From: Verrucomicrobiales bacterium
GTDB taxonomy: Bacteria > Verrucomicrobiota > Verrucomicrobiia > Limisphaerales > J093
Direction: 5' to 3'
Length of the DNA stretch: 64,000 nucleotides
Assembly: GCA_024233305.1 (NCBI GenBank)
Contig: JACKPV010000028.1
Span: forward strand, 186,001-250,000
Positions 44,690 through 54,100 of the stretch are shown here, in pieces (within the stretch, counting starts at the first letter, position 1; each line of letters opens with the position of its first letter). The notes beneath the pieces were generated by a model. That model worked only from the letters and a program-made list of their open reading frames with translations. It was not told the DNA's origin and made no database searches. Both the position numbers and the translations under genes were made by a program.

Positions 44690-46469
44690 ACCGGAGAGCG
44701 CGCCCCTGGCGGCGCCCGGCATGCTGGCGACCGCAGCGGAGCCGTCCATCCCCGGGCCGTTTCGGCTGCTGTTGCAGGTCAACCTGTTGCAGGTGTGGCG
44801 GAAAGTAAGCGGCCTGCGGCAGCAATCGCCGTTGCTGACCGTGCTGATCGGGTTGTTCCTCATTGGCTACGCCGCGCTCGCCTTCACGCTGTTTCACAAG
44901 GGCCTGCGGTTTGCGGGCGGTTTTCCCGGGCTGGGACCGGTGTTGCTCGAACGCATGCTGTTCCTGCTCTTCGCCTGCCTGTTCGCCCTGCTCCTCCTGA
45001 GCAATCTGATCATCAGCTACACGAACCTGTTCCGGAACCGGGAGGTCTTTTTCCTGCTGCCGCAACCGGTCCCGCCACAGGTGATCTTCCGGTGGAAGTT
45101 TCTCGAATCCACGCTGCTCGCCTCGTGGGCGTTCCTGTTCCTGATCGCGCCGCTGCTCAGCGCCTACGGCCTGACGCGCGAGGCGGCCTGGCATTTCTAT
45201 CCCGCCACCGCGGTCTTCATCGCGCTGTTCATCGTCCTGCCGGCGGTGGCGGGCGCCTGGGTGGCGGTGGCCACGGCGCGGTTTCTGGACCGGCGGACAT
45301 TCCAGGTCGCCGCCCTCTCGGTGGCTGCCGCCCTGGTCGGGATTTCCCTGTTCTACTTCCGGCCCGACGCGGTCACCGACGAGGAACTCGAGACCCGGGT
45401 GCTCGTGGTGCTGGACCGCCTGCTCGTCAAGACCCGCTTCGCGCAATACCCACTGCTGCCGAGCTACTGGCTGTCGGCCGGCGTGCAGGGCTGGGCGGAC
45501 GGCGCGCGGACCGCGGCGATGTTCTTCGGCGCCGTGCTGTTGAGCCATGTGCTGTTCTTCGGCGGACTGATGTTCACGCGGATGGGGGATTTCTTCTACG
45601 CGGGCGTCTCGGCGGTGCAGAGCCGGGCGAGCCTGCTGGGGCGCTGGGGCTGGCTGGGGAAAGCGTGGCGCCGGCGCGGGCCCGACCGCTGGGACTTGCG
45701 TCCGGGATTCGGGGAACGCCTGCTGGGCCGGGTGCCGGGCCTGCCCGCGGATGTGCGCGCCCTGATTCTCAAGGACGCCCGGATGTTCTGGCGCGACACG
45801 ACGCAATGGGGTCAAACGCTCGTGCTCTTCGGTCTGCTGACGGTCTACTTCATGAACCTGCGCCATTTCAGCCAGCAGCTCACGAACCCGTTCTGGATCG
45901 TGATCGTCAGCTACCTGAATCTGGGAGCGTGCTCGTTGAACCTGGCCACCCTCACCACGCGCTTCGTTTATCCGCAATTCTCGCTCGAAGGGAAACGGCT
46001 CTGGATCGTGGGCATGGCACCGCTCGGGTTGCCGCGGGTGATGCTCACCAAGTTCGCGATGACCACGACCGTTTCTCTGGCCCTGACCGGCAGCCTGATC
46101 CTGCTGTCCTGCCGCATGCTGCAACTCGGCTGGGATCGCACACTCTATCACACCCTTTCGGTGGTGGTGATGGCGTTCACGCTCAACGGACTGGCAACGG
46201 GAACCGGGGTGCTTTATCCGAACCTGAAAGAAGACAACCCCGGTCGGATCGTCAGCGGCTTCGGTGGCACGTTCTGCCTGGTGTTGAGCTTCCTCTACAT
46301 CGTGGCGTCCGTGCTCCTGCTGGCGGTGGGATCCCCCTGGGCGGGCACCGGACAGGTCCGTCCGGGGCTCACGATTGCCTGTTGGCTGAGCTTCGCGTTG
46401 CTGTCCGCCCTCCTGGGCTGGCTCCCGATGCAACTGGCCCGGCAGCGCGTGCGCGTGTTCGAAACGTAA
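44679..46469 (+). CDS. ABC exporter membrane protein
   Basis: Large permease of 596 residues with about a dozen hydrophobic segments, for example LTVLIGLFLIGYAALAFTLF and the series near the C-terminus. It has a cytoplasmic loop with DVRALILKDARMFWRDTTQW, which resembles the coupling region of ABC-2 permeases with duplicated membrane domains. It forms the transporter with the ATPase gene it overlaps. Only 2 bp separate it from uvsE. Confidence 0.85.
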   Translation: MPAEPESAPLAAPGMLATAAEPSIPGPFRLLLQVNLLQVWRKVSGLRQQSPLLTVLIGLFLIGYAALAFTLFHKGLRFAGGFPGLGPVLLERMLFLLFACLFALLLLSNLIISYTNLFRNREVFFLLPQPVPPQVIFRWKFLESTLLASWAFLFLIAPLLSAYGLTREAAWHFYPATAVFIALFIVLPAVAGAWVAVATARFLDRRTFQVAALSVAAALVGISLFYFRPDAVTDEELETRVLVVLDRLLVKTRFAQYPLLPSYWLSAGVQGWADGARTAAMFFGAVLLSHVLFFGGLMFTRMGDFFYAGVSAVQSRASLLGRWGWLGKAWRRRGPDRWDLRPGFGERLLGRVPGLPADVRALILKDARMFWRDTTQWGQTLVLFGLLTVYFMNLRHFSQQLTNPFWIVIVSYLNLGACSLNLATLTTRFVYPQFSLEGKRLWIVGMAPLGLPRVMLTKFAMTTTVSLALTGSLILLSCRMLQLGWDRTLYHTLSVVVMAFTLNGLATGTGVLYPNLKEDNPGRIVSGFGGTFCLVLSFLYIVASVLLLAVGSPWAGTGQVRPGLTIACWLSFALLSALLGWLPMQLARQRVRVFET

Positions 46470-46471
46470 GC

Positions 46472-47413
46472 ATGGCAACGGGCGCAAGAAAACCAACCAG
46501 CACGGTCACGAACGGTTTGCGCCTCGGGTTGTGTTGCCAGTTCGCCCGCGAGCCGATCAAGTTCCGGACCACGACCGCCACCGCCATGCTGCGGCTGCCG
46601 GTCGAACAGCGCCGCGAGCGACTGGCCGGATTGTGCCGGGCCAACGCCGATGCGCTGCGCGCCGCGCTTGAATTCTGCGCCGGCAACGGGATCGGTGCCT
46701 TCCGCATCAACAGCCAGATCCTCCCCGTGAAGACGCATCCCGAGGCGGGCTACGCAGTGCGGGACCTGCCGGACGGCGACCGGATCATCGACCGCTTCCG
46801 CGGATGCGGCCGGTTCGCCCGGGAGCAGGGGATCCGGCTGTCCTTCCATCCCGACCAGTTCGTGGTGCTCAACTCGCCGAACCCCCGGACCCTGGCCCAC
46901 TCGTTCGCCGAACTCGAATACCAGGCCGAGGTCGCCGAATGGGTCGGCGCGGACACCCTCAACGTCCACGGAGGCGGCGCCTACGGGGACAAGACCACGG
47001 CGCTGCGCGCGTTGCGGGCGAACCTCGAGCGTCTGCCGGATCCGGTGCGTTCGCGACTCACCCTCGAGAACGATGACAAGGTCTACACCCCCTCCGACCT
47101 GTTGCCCGTTTGCTCGGACACGGCGGTGCCGTTGGTTTACGACGTCCATCACCATCGCTGCCTGGGTGACGGCCTGAGCGTGGCGGAGGCCACGGACCGC
47201 GCGCGGGAGACCTGGCGGACGGAACCGCTGTTCCACCTGTCGAGTCCGATCGAGGGATGGAACGGCCCGAAACCCGAGCGCCACCACGACTACATCGACG
47301 TGGCCGATTTTCCTGCGGAATGGCTCGGGTGGCCGCTCACGGTCGAGGTCGAGGCGAAGGCGAAGGAGCTGGCGATCCGGCAGCTGTTCGAGGATCTGAG
47401 CCAGCGGGACTGA
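46472..47413 (+). CDS. uvsE: UV damage endonuclease UvsE
   Basis: TIM-barrel nuclease of 313 residues that nicks DNA 5' of pyrimidine dimers, (6-4) photoproducts and some other lesions, starting a repair route independent of UvrABC. Recognisable blocks are LGLCCQF, RINSQILPVKTHPEAGY, SFHPDQFVVLNSPN, NVHGGGAYGDK, LENDDKVY and VYDVHHHRC, which together supply the metal ligands. The ATG at 46472 is chosen because it starts the homologous region; the frame is open further upstream only as an accident of high GC. It lies 2 bp after the ABC permease gene and 4 bp before the SDR gene. Confidence 0.95.
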   Translation: MATGARKPTSTVTNGLRLGLCCQFAREPIKFRTTTATAMLRLPVEQRRERLAGLCRANADALRAALEFCAGNGIGAFRINSQILPVKTHPEAGYAVRDLPDGDRIIDRFRGCGRFAREQGIRLSFHPDQFVVLNSPNPRTLAHSFAELEYQAEVAEWVGADTLNVHGGGAYGDKTTALRALRANLERLPDPVRSRLTLENDDKVYTPSDLLPVCSDTAVPLVYDVHHHRCLGDGLSVAEATDRARETWRTEPLFHLSSPIEGWNGPKPERHHDYIDVADFPAEWLGWPLTVEVEAKAKELAIRQLFEDLSQRD

Positions 47414-47417
47414 TGGC

Positions 47418-48869
47418 ATGGCACCCCACGGATTGATACTGCTCACCGGAGCCACCGGCTATGTCGGCGGACGGCTGCTTCCGCTGCTGGCGCGAGCCGG
47501 CCGGGGGGTAAGGTGCCTCGCGCGTCAACCGCAGCGGTTGGCGGCCCGCGTCCCCGCGGGGGTCGAGGTCGTCCCCGGAGACGTGCTCGACGCCGGGTCG
47601 CTGGGGCCGGCCATGGAGGGGGTCCGCGCGGCCTTCTATCTGGTGCATTCGATGGGGGCCGCGGGCGGGTTCGAGGAGCAGGACCGGCTGGCCGCGGACC
47701 ATTTCGCCGCGGCCGCCCGCCGGGCCGGGGTGGAGCGGATCATCTATCTGGGAGGGCTGGGTGAGGACGGCGCGGATTTGTCCGCTCATCTGCGGAGCCG
47801 CCACGAAGTGGGGGAACGGTTGCGGGCGCACGGCGTGCCGGTGGTGGAGTTTCGCGCGTCCATCATCATCGGCTCGGGCAGTCTGTCCTTCGAGATGATC
47901 CGGGCGCTGGTCGAACGACTGCCCGTGATGGTAACCCCCCGCTGGGTGCGGGCCACCGCCCAACCCATCGCCATTGATGACGTGCTGGCCTTCCTGCTGG
48001 CAGGGCTGACGGCGCCAATCGAAGACCGCAACCTCACGATCGAAATCGGCGGGCCCGACCGGGTTTCTTACGGGGAATTGATGCGGGAGTACGCGCGGCA
48101 ACGCGGGCTACGGCGCTGGATGATTCCGGTGCCTTTCCTGACCCCGCGCCTTTCCAGTCTTTGGCTCGGTCTCGTCACGCCCCTGTACGCGCGGGTCGGG
48201 CGCAAGCTGATCGACAGTCTGCGGCACTCGACGGTGGTGCGGGACGCTGCGGCGCAACAGCGGTTTTCCATCCGGCCGATCGGGGTGCGGGAGGCGGTCG
48301 CACGCGCCCTGCGCAACGAGGACGCCGGGTTCGCGGCCACCCGCTGGTCGGACGCCCTGTCCGCCGCCGGCCCGCCCCGGCAATGGGGCGGGGTCCGGTT
48401 CGGCAACCGGTTGGTCGACTCGCGGTCGCTGGTCGTGGCGGCGCCCCCGGACGCCGTGTTCGCCGCGGTGGAACGGATCGGAGGGCGGACGGGCTGGTAC
48501 TATGCCAACTGGCTTTGGACGTTGCGCGGCTGGCTGGATCTGCTGACGGGCGGCGTGGGAATGCGCCGCGGTCGGCGGGATCCCGAACGGTTGCAGCCGG
48601 GGGACACACTGGATTGCTGGCGGGTGGAACAGGTCGATCCGGGACGACGACTGCGGCTGGCGGCCGAGATGAGACTGCCCGGCCGGGCGTGGCTCGAATT
48701 CGAGGTGCGACCGGACGGAAACCGAGCCCGGCTCCGCCAGACCGCCACCTTCGATCCGCGGGGGTTGTGGGGACTGGCCTACTGGTACGCTGTGTGGCCG
48801 CTGCACCAACTGGTGTTTGCCGGGATGCTGAACGGCGTGGCGCGGGCCGCGGGGACGCGCGCGGCTTGA
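47418..48869 (+). CDS. SDR / NAD(P)H-binding protein with C-terminal DUF2867
   Basis: Protein of 483 residues in two parts. The N-terminal atypical short-chain dehydrogenase has the dinucleotide loop TGATGYVGGRL (residues 10-20) and RIIYLGGLGED. The C-terminal DUF2867 domain (about 330-475) has WYYANWLWTLRGWLDLLTGG, RPGDTLDCWRVE-like residues and GLAYWYAVWPLHQLVF. The family is widespread and its reaction unknown. It ends the packed run that starts at 43104. The 147 bp that follow contain only a promoter-like sequence. Confidence 0.88.
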   Translation: MAPHGLILLTGATGYVGGRLLPLLARAGRGVRCLARQPQRLAARVPAGVEVVPGDVLDAGSLGPAMEGVRAAFYLVHSMGAAGGFEEQDRLAADHFAAAARRAGVERIIYLGGLGEDGADLSAHLRSRHEVGERLRAHGVPVVEFRASIIIGSGSLSFEMIRALVERLPVMVTPRWVRATAQPIAIDDVLAFLLAGLTAPIEDRNLTIEIGGPDRVSYGELMREYARQRGLRRWMIPVPFLTPRLSSLWLGLVTPLYARVGRKLIDSLRHSTVVRDAAAQQRFSIRPIGVREAVARALRNEDAGFAATRWSDALSAAGPPRQWGGVRFGNRLVDSRSLVVAAPPDAVFAAVERIGGRTGWYYANWLWTLRGWLDLLTGGVGMRRGRRDPERLQPGDTLDCWRVEQVDPGRRLRLAAEMRLPGRAWLEFEVRPDGNRARLRQTATFDPRGLWGLAYWYAVWPLHQLVFAGMLNGVARAAGTRAA

Positions 48870-48981
48870 GGGTGCGGCTCATCCGGGGATCTCCCGGACG
48901 GACCGCGTCACCCGCCCTTCCCCGCTCGGGGCGGGAGCTGCCAGCCGCCCCTGTATGGCCGTCACGCATCCGGTTGGGCGC

Positions 48982-49009
48982 TTTACACTCCGACCCCGGA
49001 TGGTACAGT
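48982..49009 (+). promoter_or_regulatory. sigma70-like promoter at the start of the coiled-coil gene
   Basis: TTTACA (48982-48987) and TACAGT (49004-49009) are separated by 16 bp. Transcription would begin about 7 bp later, at or next to the ATG at 49017, giving a leaderless or nearly leaderless mRNA. Sequence resemblance only. Confidence 0.35.
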
Positions 49010-49016
49010 GCGGGGC

Positions 49017-49700
49017 ATGACCGCGCCATACGACGACGCCGAGTTCATCGACCGGGATTTCCAGGCCAGCAAGGCGGCCGCGGCGGCGGCCACCGCACCG
49101 CTTCCCGCGCCTGGAACGCCGGTCAAGGCACGCCCCCCCACACGTCAGGAACTCGAGGTCCAACTCAATTCCACCCAGCAGCAGATTGACGAATTGCGGC
49201 GGCTCCAGGACCAACTCGAGCGCGAGCGGGCAGGCATCGAGGAAACCCGGCGACGACGGGCCGAATTCGAGACCGGGCGCGGCGAGGTCCTCGAGGACCT
49301 GACCCGGGGCATCGGCCTGCTGGAGAAGGCGGAGTTCGAGGCGCGCCGGGAGGCGGAACAGATGAGCCGCACCCTCGACGGCTTTCGTCAGTCGCTCGAA
49401 GCCGTCCGGGCGATCCGCGAGGACTCCTGGACCGAGGCCAACCTGGCTTCCGAACTCACCGCGGCCCTGACGGCGGTGGAGAATGCGCGCATGGAGTGGA
49501 ACTCGGCCCGGCTCAAGTGGACGCTGCTGGACGGCGGAAAACCCGAGGGCAAAGCAGACGTCGACGCAGGGTCTCCCGCCGGCTGGCAGGACCCGGGGTT
49601 CTGGGGCTGGTGCCGGATGGGCTTGGCCGTGACCCTGCCGCTGGCGCTGGTCGGACTCGCCGGGGTGATTCTCCTGGCGGTTCTGCTCGGGCGGCAATGA
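49017..49700 (+). CDS. coiled-coil protein with C-terminal membrane anchor
   Basis: Protein of 227 residues, family not recognised. A disordered N-terminus (Ala/Pro-rich, 1-45) leads to a long charged coiled coil (about 45-165) with heptad-like runs such as QQQIDELRRLQDQLERE, then a short linker. One C-terminal hydrophobic helix (LAVTLPLALVGLAGVILLAVLL) ends four or five residues from the stop. This tail-anchored layout puts the coiled coil in the cytoplasm. The start is ATG 49017; GTG 49008 is possible. The next gene, with the same general design, begins 10 bp after the stop. Confidence 0.75.
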   Translation: MTAPYDDAEFIDRDFQASKAAAAAATAPLPAPGTPVKARPPTRQELEVQLNSTQQQIDELRRLQDQLERERAGIEETRRRRAEFETGRGEVLEDLTRGIGLLEKAEFEARREAEQMSRTLDGFRQSLEAVRAIREDSWTEANLASELTAALTAVENARMEWNSARLKWTLLDGGKPEGKADVDAGSPAGWQDPGFWGWCRMGLAVTLPLALVGLAGVILLAVLLGRQ

Positions 49701-49710
49701 CGTGCGGGCC

Positions 49711-50211
49711 ATGGCGCTTTTCCGCCGGAAACCAGATCCCATTCGCGAACGGGAGGAACGACTCCGCTCCCAACTGGCGGCGGTCGAGGCCCAGATTCAG
49801 AAACTGAATGCCGAGGTCGCCCAGGCTGCGACCGAACCGCGGTTGCGCTCGACCGCCCAACCTCACGCCGGCCCCACCCCCCCCGGCGCGGGTCAACCGC
49901 CCCTCCCCTCGCCCGGGCCGTCCCGCAGCGGCAACCCGTTCAACCGCCGCACCGGTCAGGCCCACCTCAACGAACGCGGCGTCGCAAAGTACGATCTGCT
50001 CGGCAACTTGCGTCGCTGGTGGCGCGGAGGGCGCGCAGGGCGTTCGCGCAATCCGCAGCTGGTCACCTATCTGGCGGCCGGTGGCATTCAGGGGCTCCCG
50101 GCGCTACGCCACGAAAAGCGGGTCGCCCGCAACCGCTTCCTCCTGCTGTGCGCCGTGACATTGGTGCTGCTATGGGGCGCCTTCTATTACTGGATGCACA
50201 ACCAGCCATGA
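49711..50211 (+). CDS. second coiled-coil protein with C-terminal membrane anchor
   Basis: Protein of 166 residues, family not recognised. A short coiled coil (about 8-40, EERLRSQLAAVEAQIQKLN) is followed by a Pro/Gly-rich linker (45-85), a basic region with WWRGGRAGRSRN and a C-terminal membrane helix FLLLCAVTLVLLWGAFYYW close to the stop. It is coupled to both neighbours: 10 bp after the previous stop and an ATGA overlap with ogt. The pair may form a heteromeric membrane-bound complex; this is inference from layout. Confidence 0.75.
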   Translation: MALFRRKPDPIREREERLRSQLAAVEAQIQKLNAEVAQAATEPRLRSTAQPHAGPTPPGAGQPPLPSPGPSRSGNPFNRRTGQAHLNERGVAKYDLLGNLRRWWRGGRAGRSRNPQLVTYLAAGGIQGLPALRHEKRVARNRFLLLCAVTLVLLWGAFYYWMHNQP

Positions 50212-50729
50212 GGCTCTGGCAGACCTCCATTCAAACCCGTTGGGGCACTTTCACCGCCGGCTTTTCCGAGCGGGGCCTGGCGCAGCTTCGTTTTCCTGCC
50301 CCGGACTCGAGCGCCCTCGAGGCCGATCGTCGGGGTCCGGTCGTCAGCGAAAACAGGGAAGCACCGACGGGCATGCAGCGATGGCACACGATCACGGCGC
50401 ACGCGTTGGAGGTCCTGCTCACCGGTGGGACCGGGTCTCCCGAGTTTCCTCCCCTCGCCCCCGAGCCGGGCGGCACGCCGTTCCAAGAATCGGTCTGGAC
50501 CGCTTTGCGCGGCATCCTGCCCGGGGCGGTGCTCACCTATGGGGAACTTGCCCGCCAACTGGGCCGACCTCGCGCAGCCCGCGCCGTGGGCCAAGCGTGC
50601 GGCGCCAATCCGCTGCCGGTGTTCATTCCCTGCCATCGGGTGCTGGCCGCCGACGGAACCCTGGGGGGATTCTCCGCCGGCCTTGCCTGGAAACAGCGTT
50701 TGCTGGCCGTCGAAGGGCGTTCGCGCTGA
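50208..50729 (+). CDS. ogt: methylated-DNA--protein-cysteine methyltransferase
   Basis: Suicide DNA-repair protein of 173 residues that takes methyl groups from O6-methylguanine. The acceptor Cys142 is in IPCHRVLAADG, the helix-turn-helix arginine region is YGELARQLGRPRAARAVGQA, and GGFSAGLAWKQRLLAVEG closes the domain. The ATG at 50208 overlaps the upstream stop (ATGA). The N-terminal domain is short, as in Ogt rather than Ada. It ends 9 bp before inverted-repeat element B. Confidence 0.95.
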   Translation: MRLWQTSIQTRWGTFTAGFSERGLAQLRFPAPDSSALEADRRGPVVSENREAPTGMQRWHTITAHALEVLLTGGTGSPEFPPLAPEPGGTPFQESVWTALRGILPGAVLTYGELARQLGRPRAARAVGQACGANPLPVFIPCHRVLAADGTLGGFSAGLAWKQRLLAVEGRSR

Positions 50730-50737
50730 AACCCCTC

Positions 50738-50933
50738 AGCCGTAACGATTCAGTAACTCGTAGCCGCCGACGTGCAGTCGGCGCATGATTCAGCTGGGAT
50801 AGGGCTGCCGGTTGCCGAGGGCGACGATTCACCGAAAAGTGACTGCTGATCGGAATCGCCGAGCCCGAGTAAGCTCTTGGATTTCAGCGCCGACGACACC
50901 TCGGCGGCTACCCCGGGTTGAATCGATACGGCT
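50738..50933 (+). repeat. 196-bp inverted-repeat element, copy B
   Basis: The ends AGCCGTAACGATTCAGTA and, read inward from the right, AGCCGTATCGATTCAAC pair almost perfectly. Inner arms are GTAGCCGCCGACGTG and its partner. It has the same length as copy A and aligns end to end with it. It lies between the ogt stop and the sensor kinase; 50934-51163 holds no gene I can support. Confidence 0.9.
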
Positions 50934-51183
50934 CAGCCGTAACCATGCAGTTGGATTCACCACTGCTGGGCACGGATAAATGGGGCCACTGAAGTGGTCC
51001 GCCCTGGGTTGGGACGCACCGTTCAGTGAGTCTCTCGTTCGTCCGTGGCCTCGCGGCATTGCCGCGCCCCATCTGTGTCGACCATTCAAAACCTGAACAG
51101 GCACGGCCTGGAGCGATGCTCCAGAGGGCCAACAAACCGGTTGACGGTGCCGACGGCCTCAGCTAGGAGGACAGGTTAGTCAG

Positions 51184-54100
51184 ATGGGGTTTCACTACGG
51201 CAAGACGAAGGTGATGATTCCGGGTTCCGGGCTGCGGGTGCTCAGGAACCAGGGAGGGATCCTCTGCGCTCTGGTTTTGGCTTGGTGGGTGCAGGGCGGG
51301 GGCATGTCTTACCGGGGGGATCCCGAATACCTCATCGACACTTGGCAAATGGAAGACGGGTTGCCGGACATCACGTGCACGGCCATGGCGCAGACACCGG
51401 ACGGGTACCTCTGGCTGGGGACGGGGGAAGGCTTGGTGCGCTACGACGGGGTGCGGTTCACTGTGTTCAATCCGGACAACACGCCGGGACTCCTCGGGTG
51501 CCGCATCGCCCAATTGCACTCAGACCGATTCGGACGGCTTTGGGTCGACACGACGGAGGGGTTGGTGGTACGGGGGGAGGAGGTCGGGATGGCGGCGCCC
51601 CGCTGGCGGGACTTCCCCGCCGCGCAGGGCTGGAGCGGCAGCCCCGTCCGCACGTTTACCGAGCGCGCCAACGGCGACGTGTTCATCACCACCTCCGATG
51701 GCCGGGTGATGGAGTTCGTCAACGATCAACTGGGTGTCCTGCCGGATCCTCCCGGTCAACCCGGGGAAGCCTATCTGGGGGCGGTCGATGAAGTCGGCCA
51801 GTGGTGGGTGGCGCAATCCACGTTCATCGGGCGGTGGGATGGGGCCCGGTGGATTCAGACGGTCTCCACGGACGAAGCGCCCGGGAGGTCATGCGCCCAG
51901 GCACGAGACGGCGGCATCTGGGTGCTCGTCGGCCCGGAACTGCGTCACTATCAAGTCGGCCACGCGACCGCCCGAATCCGCTTTGAGCCGGAAGCGTCCG
52001 CGGTCCGGGGGATGTTCGAGGATCGCCAGGGCGCCATCTGGATCAGCACGCAAGCCGAAGGGCTGTTCCGCGTAACCCGCGACGGCGCGGTCCGACACTG
52101 GGTGCAGGACGCCGGACTGAGCGATTCCGACGTACGCTTCGTCTTCGAGGATCGCGAGGGAAATCGGTGGGTTGGAACGGGCGGCGGCTTGACCCGGTTC
52201 AAGCCTCGTCAGTTCCAGAGCTACGGCCCGGACCAAGGACTCCCGGCGGCGGCGATCAAGTCGGTTTGGCCGCACCCGGTGGAAGGCCTCTGGGTCGCCA
52301 GCCAGAACCGAGGCCTCTTTCATCTGGCCCGAAACCAAATCCTCCCGGCACCGCTGCCGGATGCGGAGGGAGGGATGGCGACCCTTCAGTGCGTGCTTGC
52401 GGATCGTGCGGGCCGGACTTGGGTCGGCTCGTTGGGCCAGGGCCTCTGGCGATCCGACGGGACGGATTTTCACCGAGTGCCGGAAGCCGAAATCGGCAGC
52501 CGGCGCGTGAATGCCCTGTTCGAGGATTCGAAGGGGCAGGTCTGGATCGCCGGTCAGACCTGTCTCGTGATGTGCCGCGGGGACCAAATCCGTCGCTTCG
52601 GAGAAAACGGTGAGCCCTCCCTGCCGGACGTCGTCTGCTTCGGCGAGGATGCGAACGGAACTCTGTGGCTGGCCACCCGACAAAGGGTCTTCCGCTGGGA
52701 AAACGACCGGCTCACCGAGGTCACTGACGGGGGTGCCCGGGCGCTGGGTCGAATCACCTGCCTCCAACGCGGGGACGCCGGGGCCATGTGGATGGGCTCG
52801 GAGGGACAAGGGCTGCGGCGTTGGCGCCGGGGGCAGGTCAGCCGCTTGGGCAGGGAATCCGGACTGCCGTTCGATAACGTCCGTGCCATTCTGGACGATC
52901 ATCGGGGGTCGTTCTGGATCACTTCCAAGCACGGAATCATGTGCGTCAACCGCCGGGAACTGGAGGAAGCGGCGGATGGCCTCCGGAGTCGGGTCGACGC
53001 CGTGCTCTTCGATCGCGACGACGGCCTGCCCGGCGCCGAAGGGGCGGCCGGCGTGCAGCCCGCTTGCGCCCGCGATGCGTCCGGACACCTCTGGTTCGCC
53101 ATGGTCAAGGGTCTGGCCACGACGCACCCGACCTGTTGGCGGGGGAACCGCCAACCGACCGACATTCTCATCGAGCAAATCGCCTTCGATCTTCCGAGCG
53201 AATCCCTCCTCCGCCTCCCCGGGACCGGCGGGAAACCCACCAGCCGCAGGACCCTTTCCCCCCCGTTTGGGGCCCTTGTTGAGTTGCCCGCCGGCAGTCG
53301 CCACCTTGAAATCGCTTACACCGCACCGAGCTTCTTCGCACCGGAAAGGAAGCGCTTTCAGGTCCTGTTCGAGGGCGCAGAGATGCGTTGGCAGGACGTG
53401 GGAAACCAGCGCCTGGCGGAGTTCCACGAGCCGCGTTCGGATCATCCCTATCGCTTCCGGGTGCGCGCGACGGACAGCAGCGACGCCTGGCACGAGTCGA
53501 GCACGAGTCTCGCCTTCGTCGTGCGGCCCTTCTACTGGCAGACCCCCTGGTTTCGCGTGGTCGTCGCCACCGGCCTGCTTGGTCTGGGCGCGGTCCTGAG
53601 TCGATGGCGACTTGGCATGCGCCACCGCCAACACCTCGCCGAGCTGGTTCGTACCCGGCGTCAGCAGTCGGAATTGGAGCATTTCGCTCGCGTCAGCACG
53701 ATGGGCCAGCTGGCTTGCTCACTCGCCCACGAGCTGAATCAACCGCTCAGCGCCATCCTGCGCAACACCGAGGCGGCCGATCTGTTCCTGCGGTCCCCGC
53801 GCCCGGACCTGGATGAATTGCGCGCCATCGTCCTCGACATCCAAAAGGACGACCTGCGGGCCGGGGCCGTGATCGATCACATGCGGGGCATGCTCAGACT
53901 CAGGGAACCCAACAACGAATCACTCGATTTGCAGCAACTCGCCCGGGATGTCTGCAAGATGGTCGAAACCAATGCGCTGGAGCGAGGGGTGCGACTAATT
54001 ATGGTGCCCGATCCCAACCCGCGTCCCATCCGGGCCGACCGGGTGCAGTTGCAGCAGGTGCTGCTCAATCTGGCCCTCAACGCCATCGACGCGATGCAGG

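Noticed and set aside
44795..46471. Upstream in-frame extension of uvsE, giving an 872-residue protein
   Set aside because: The extension overlaps the ABC permease in another frame and has no homology-like character; UvsE homology starts at 46472.
44544..46496. 650-codon antisense frame opposite the ABC permease
   Set aside because: Same reason: a Gln/Arg/His-rich mirror of a hydrophobic protein.
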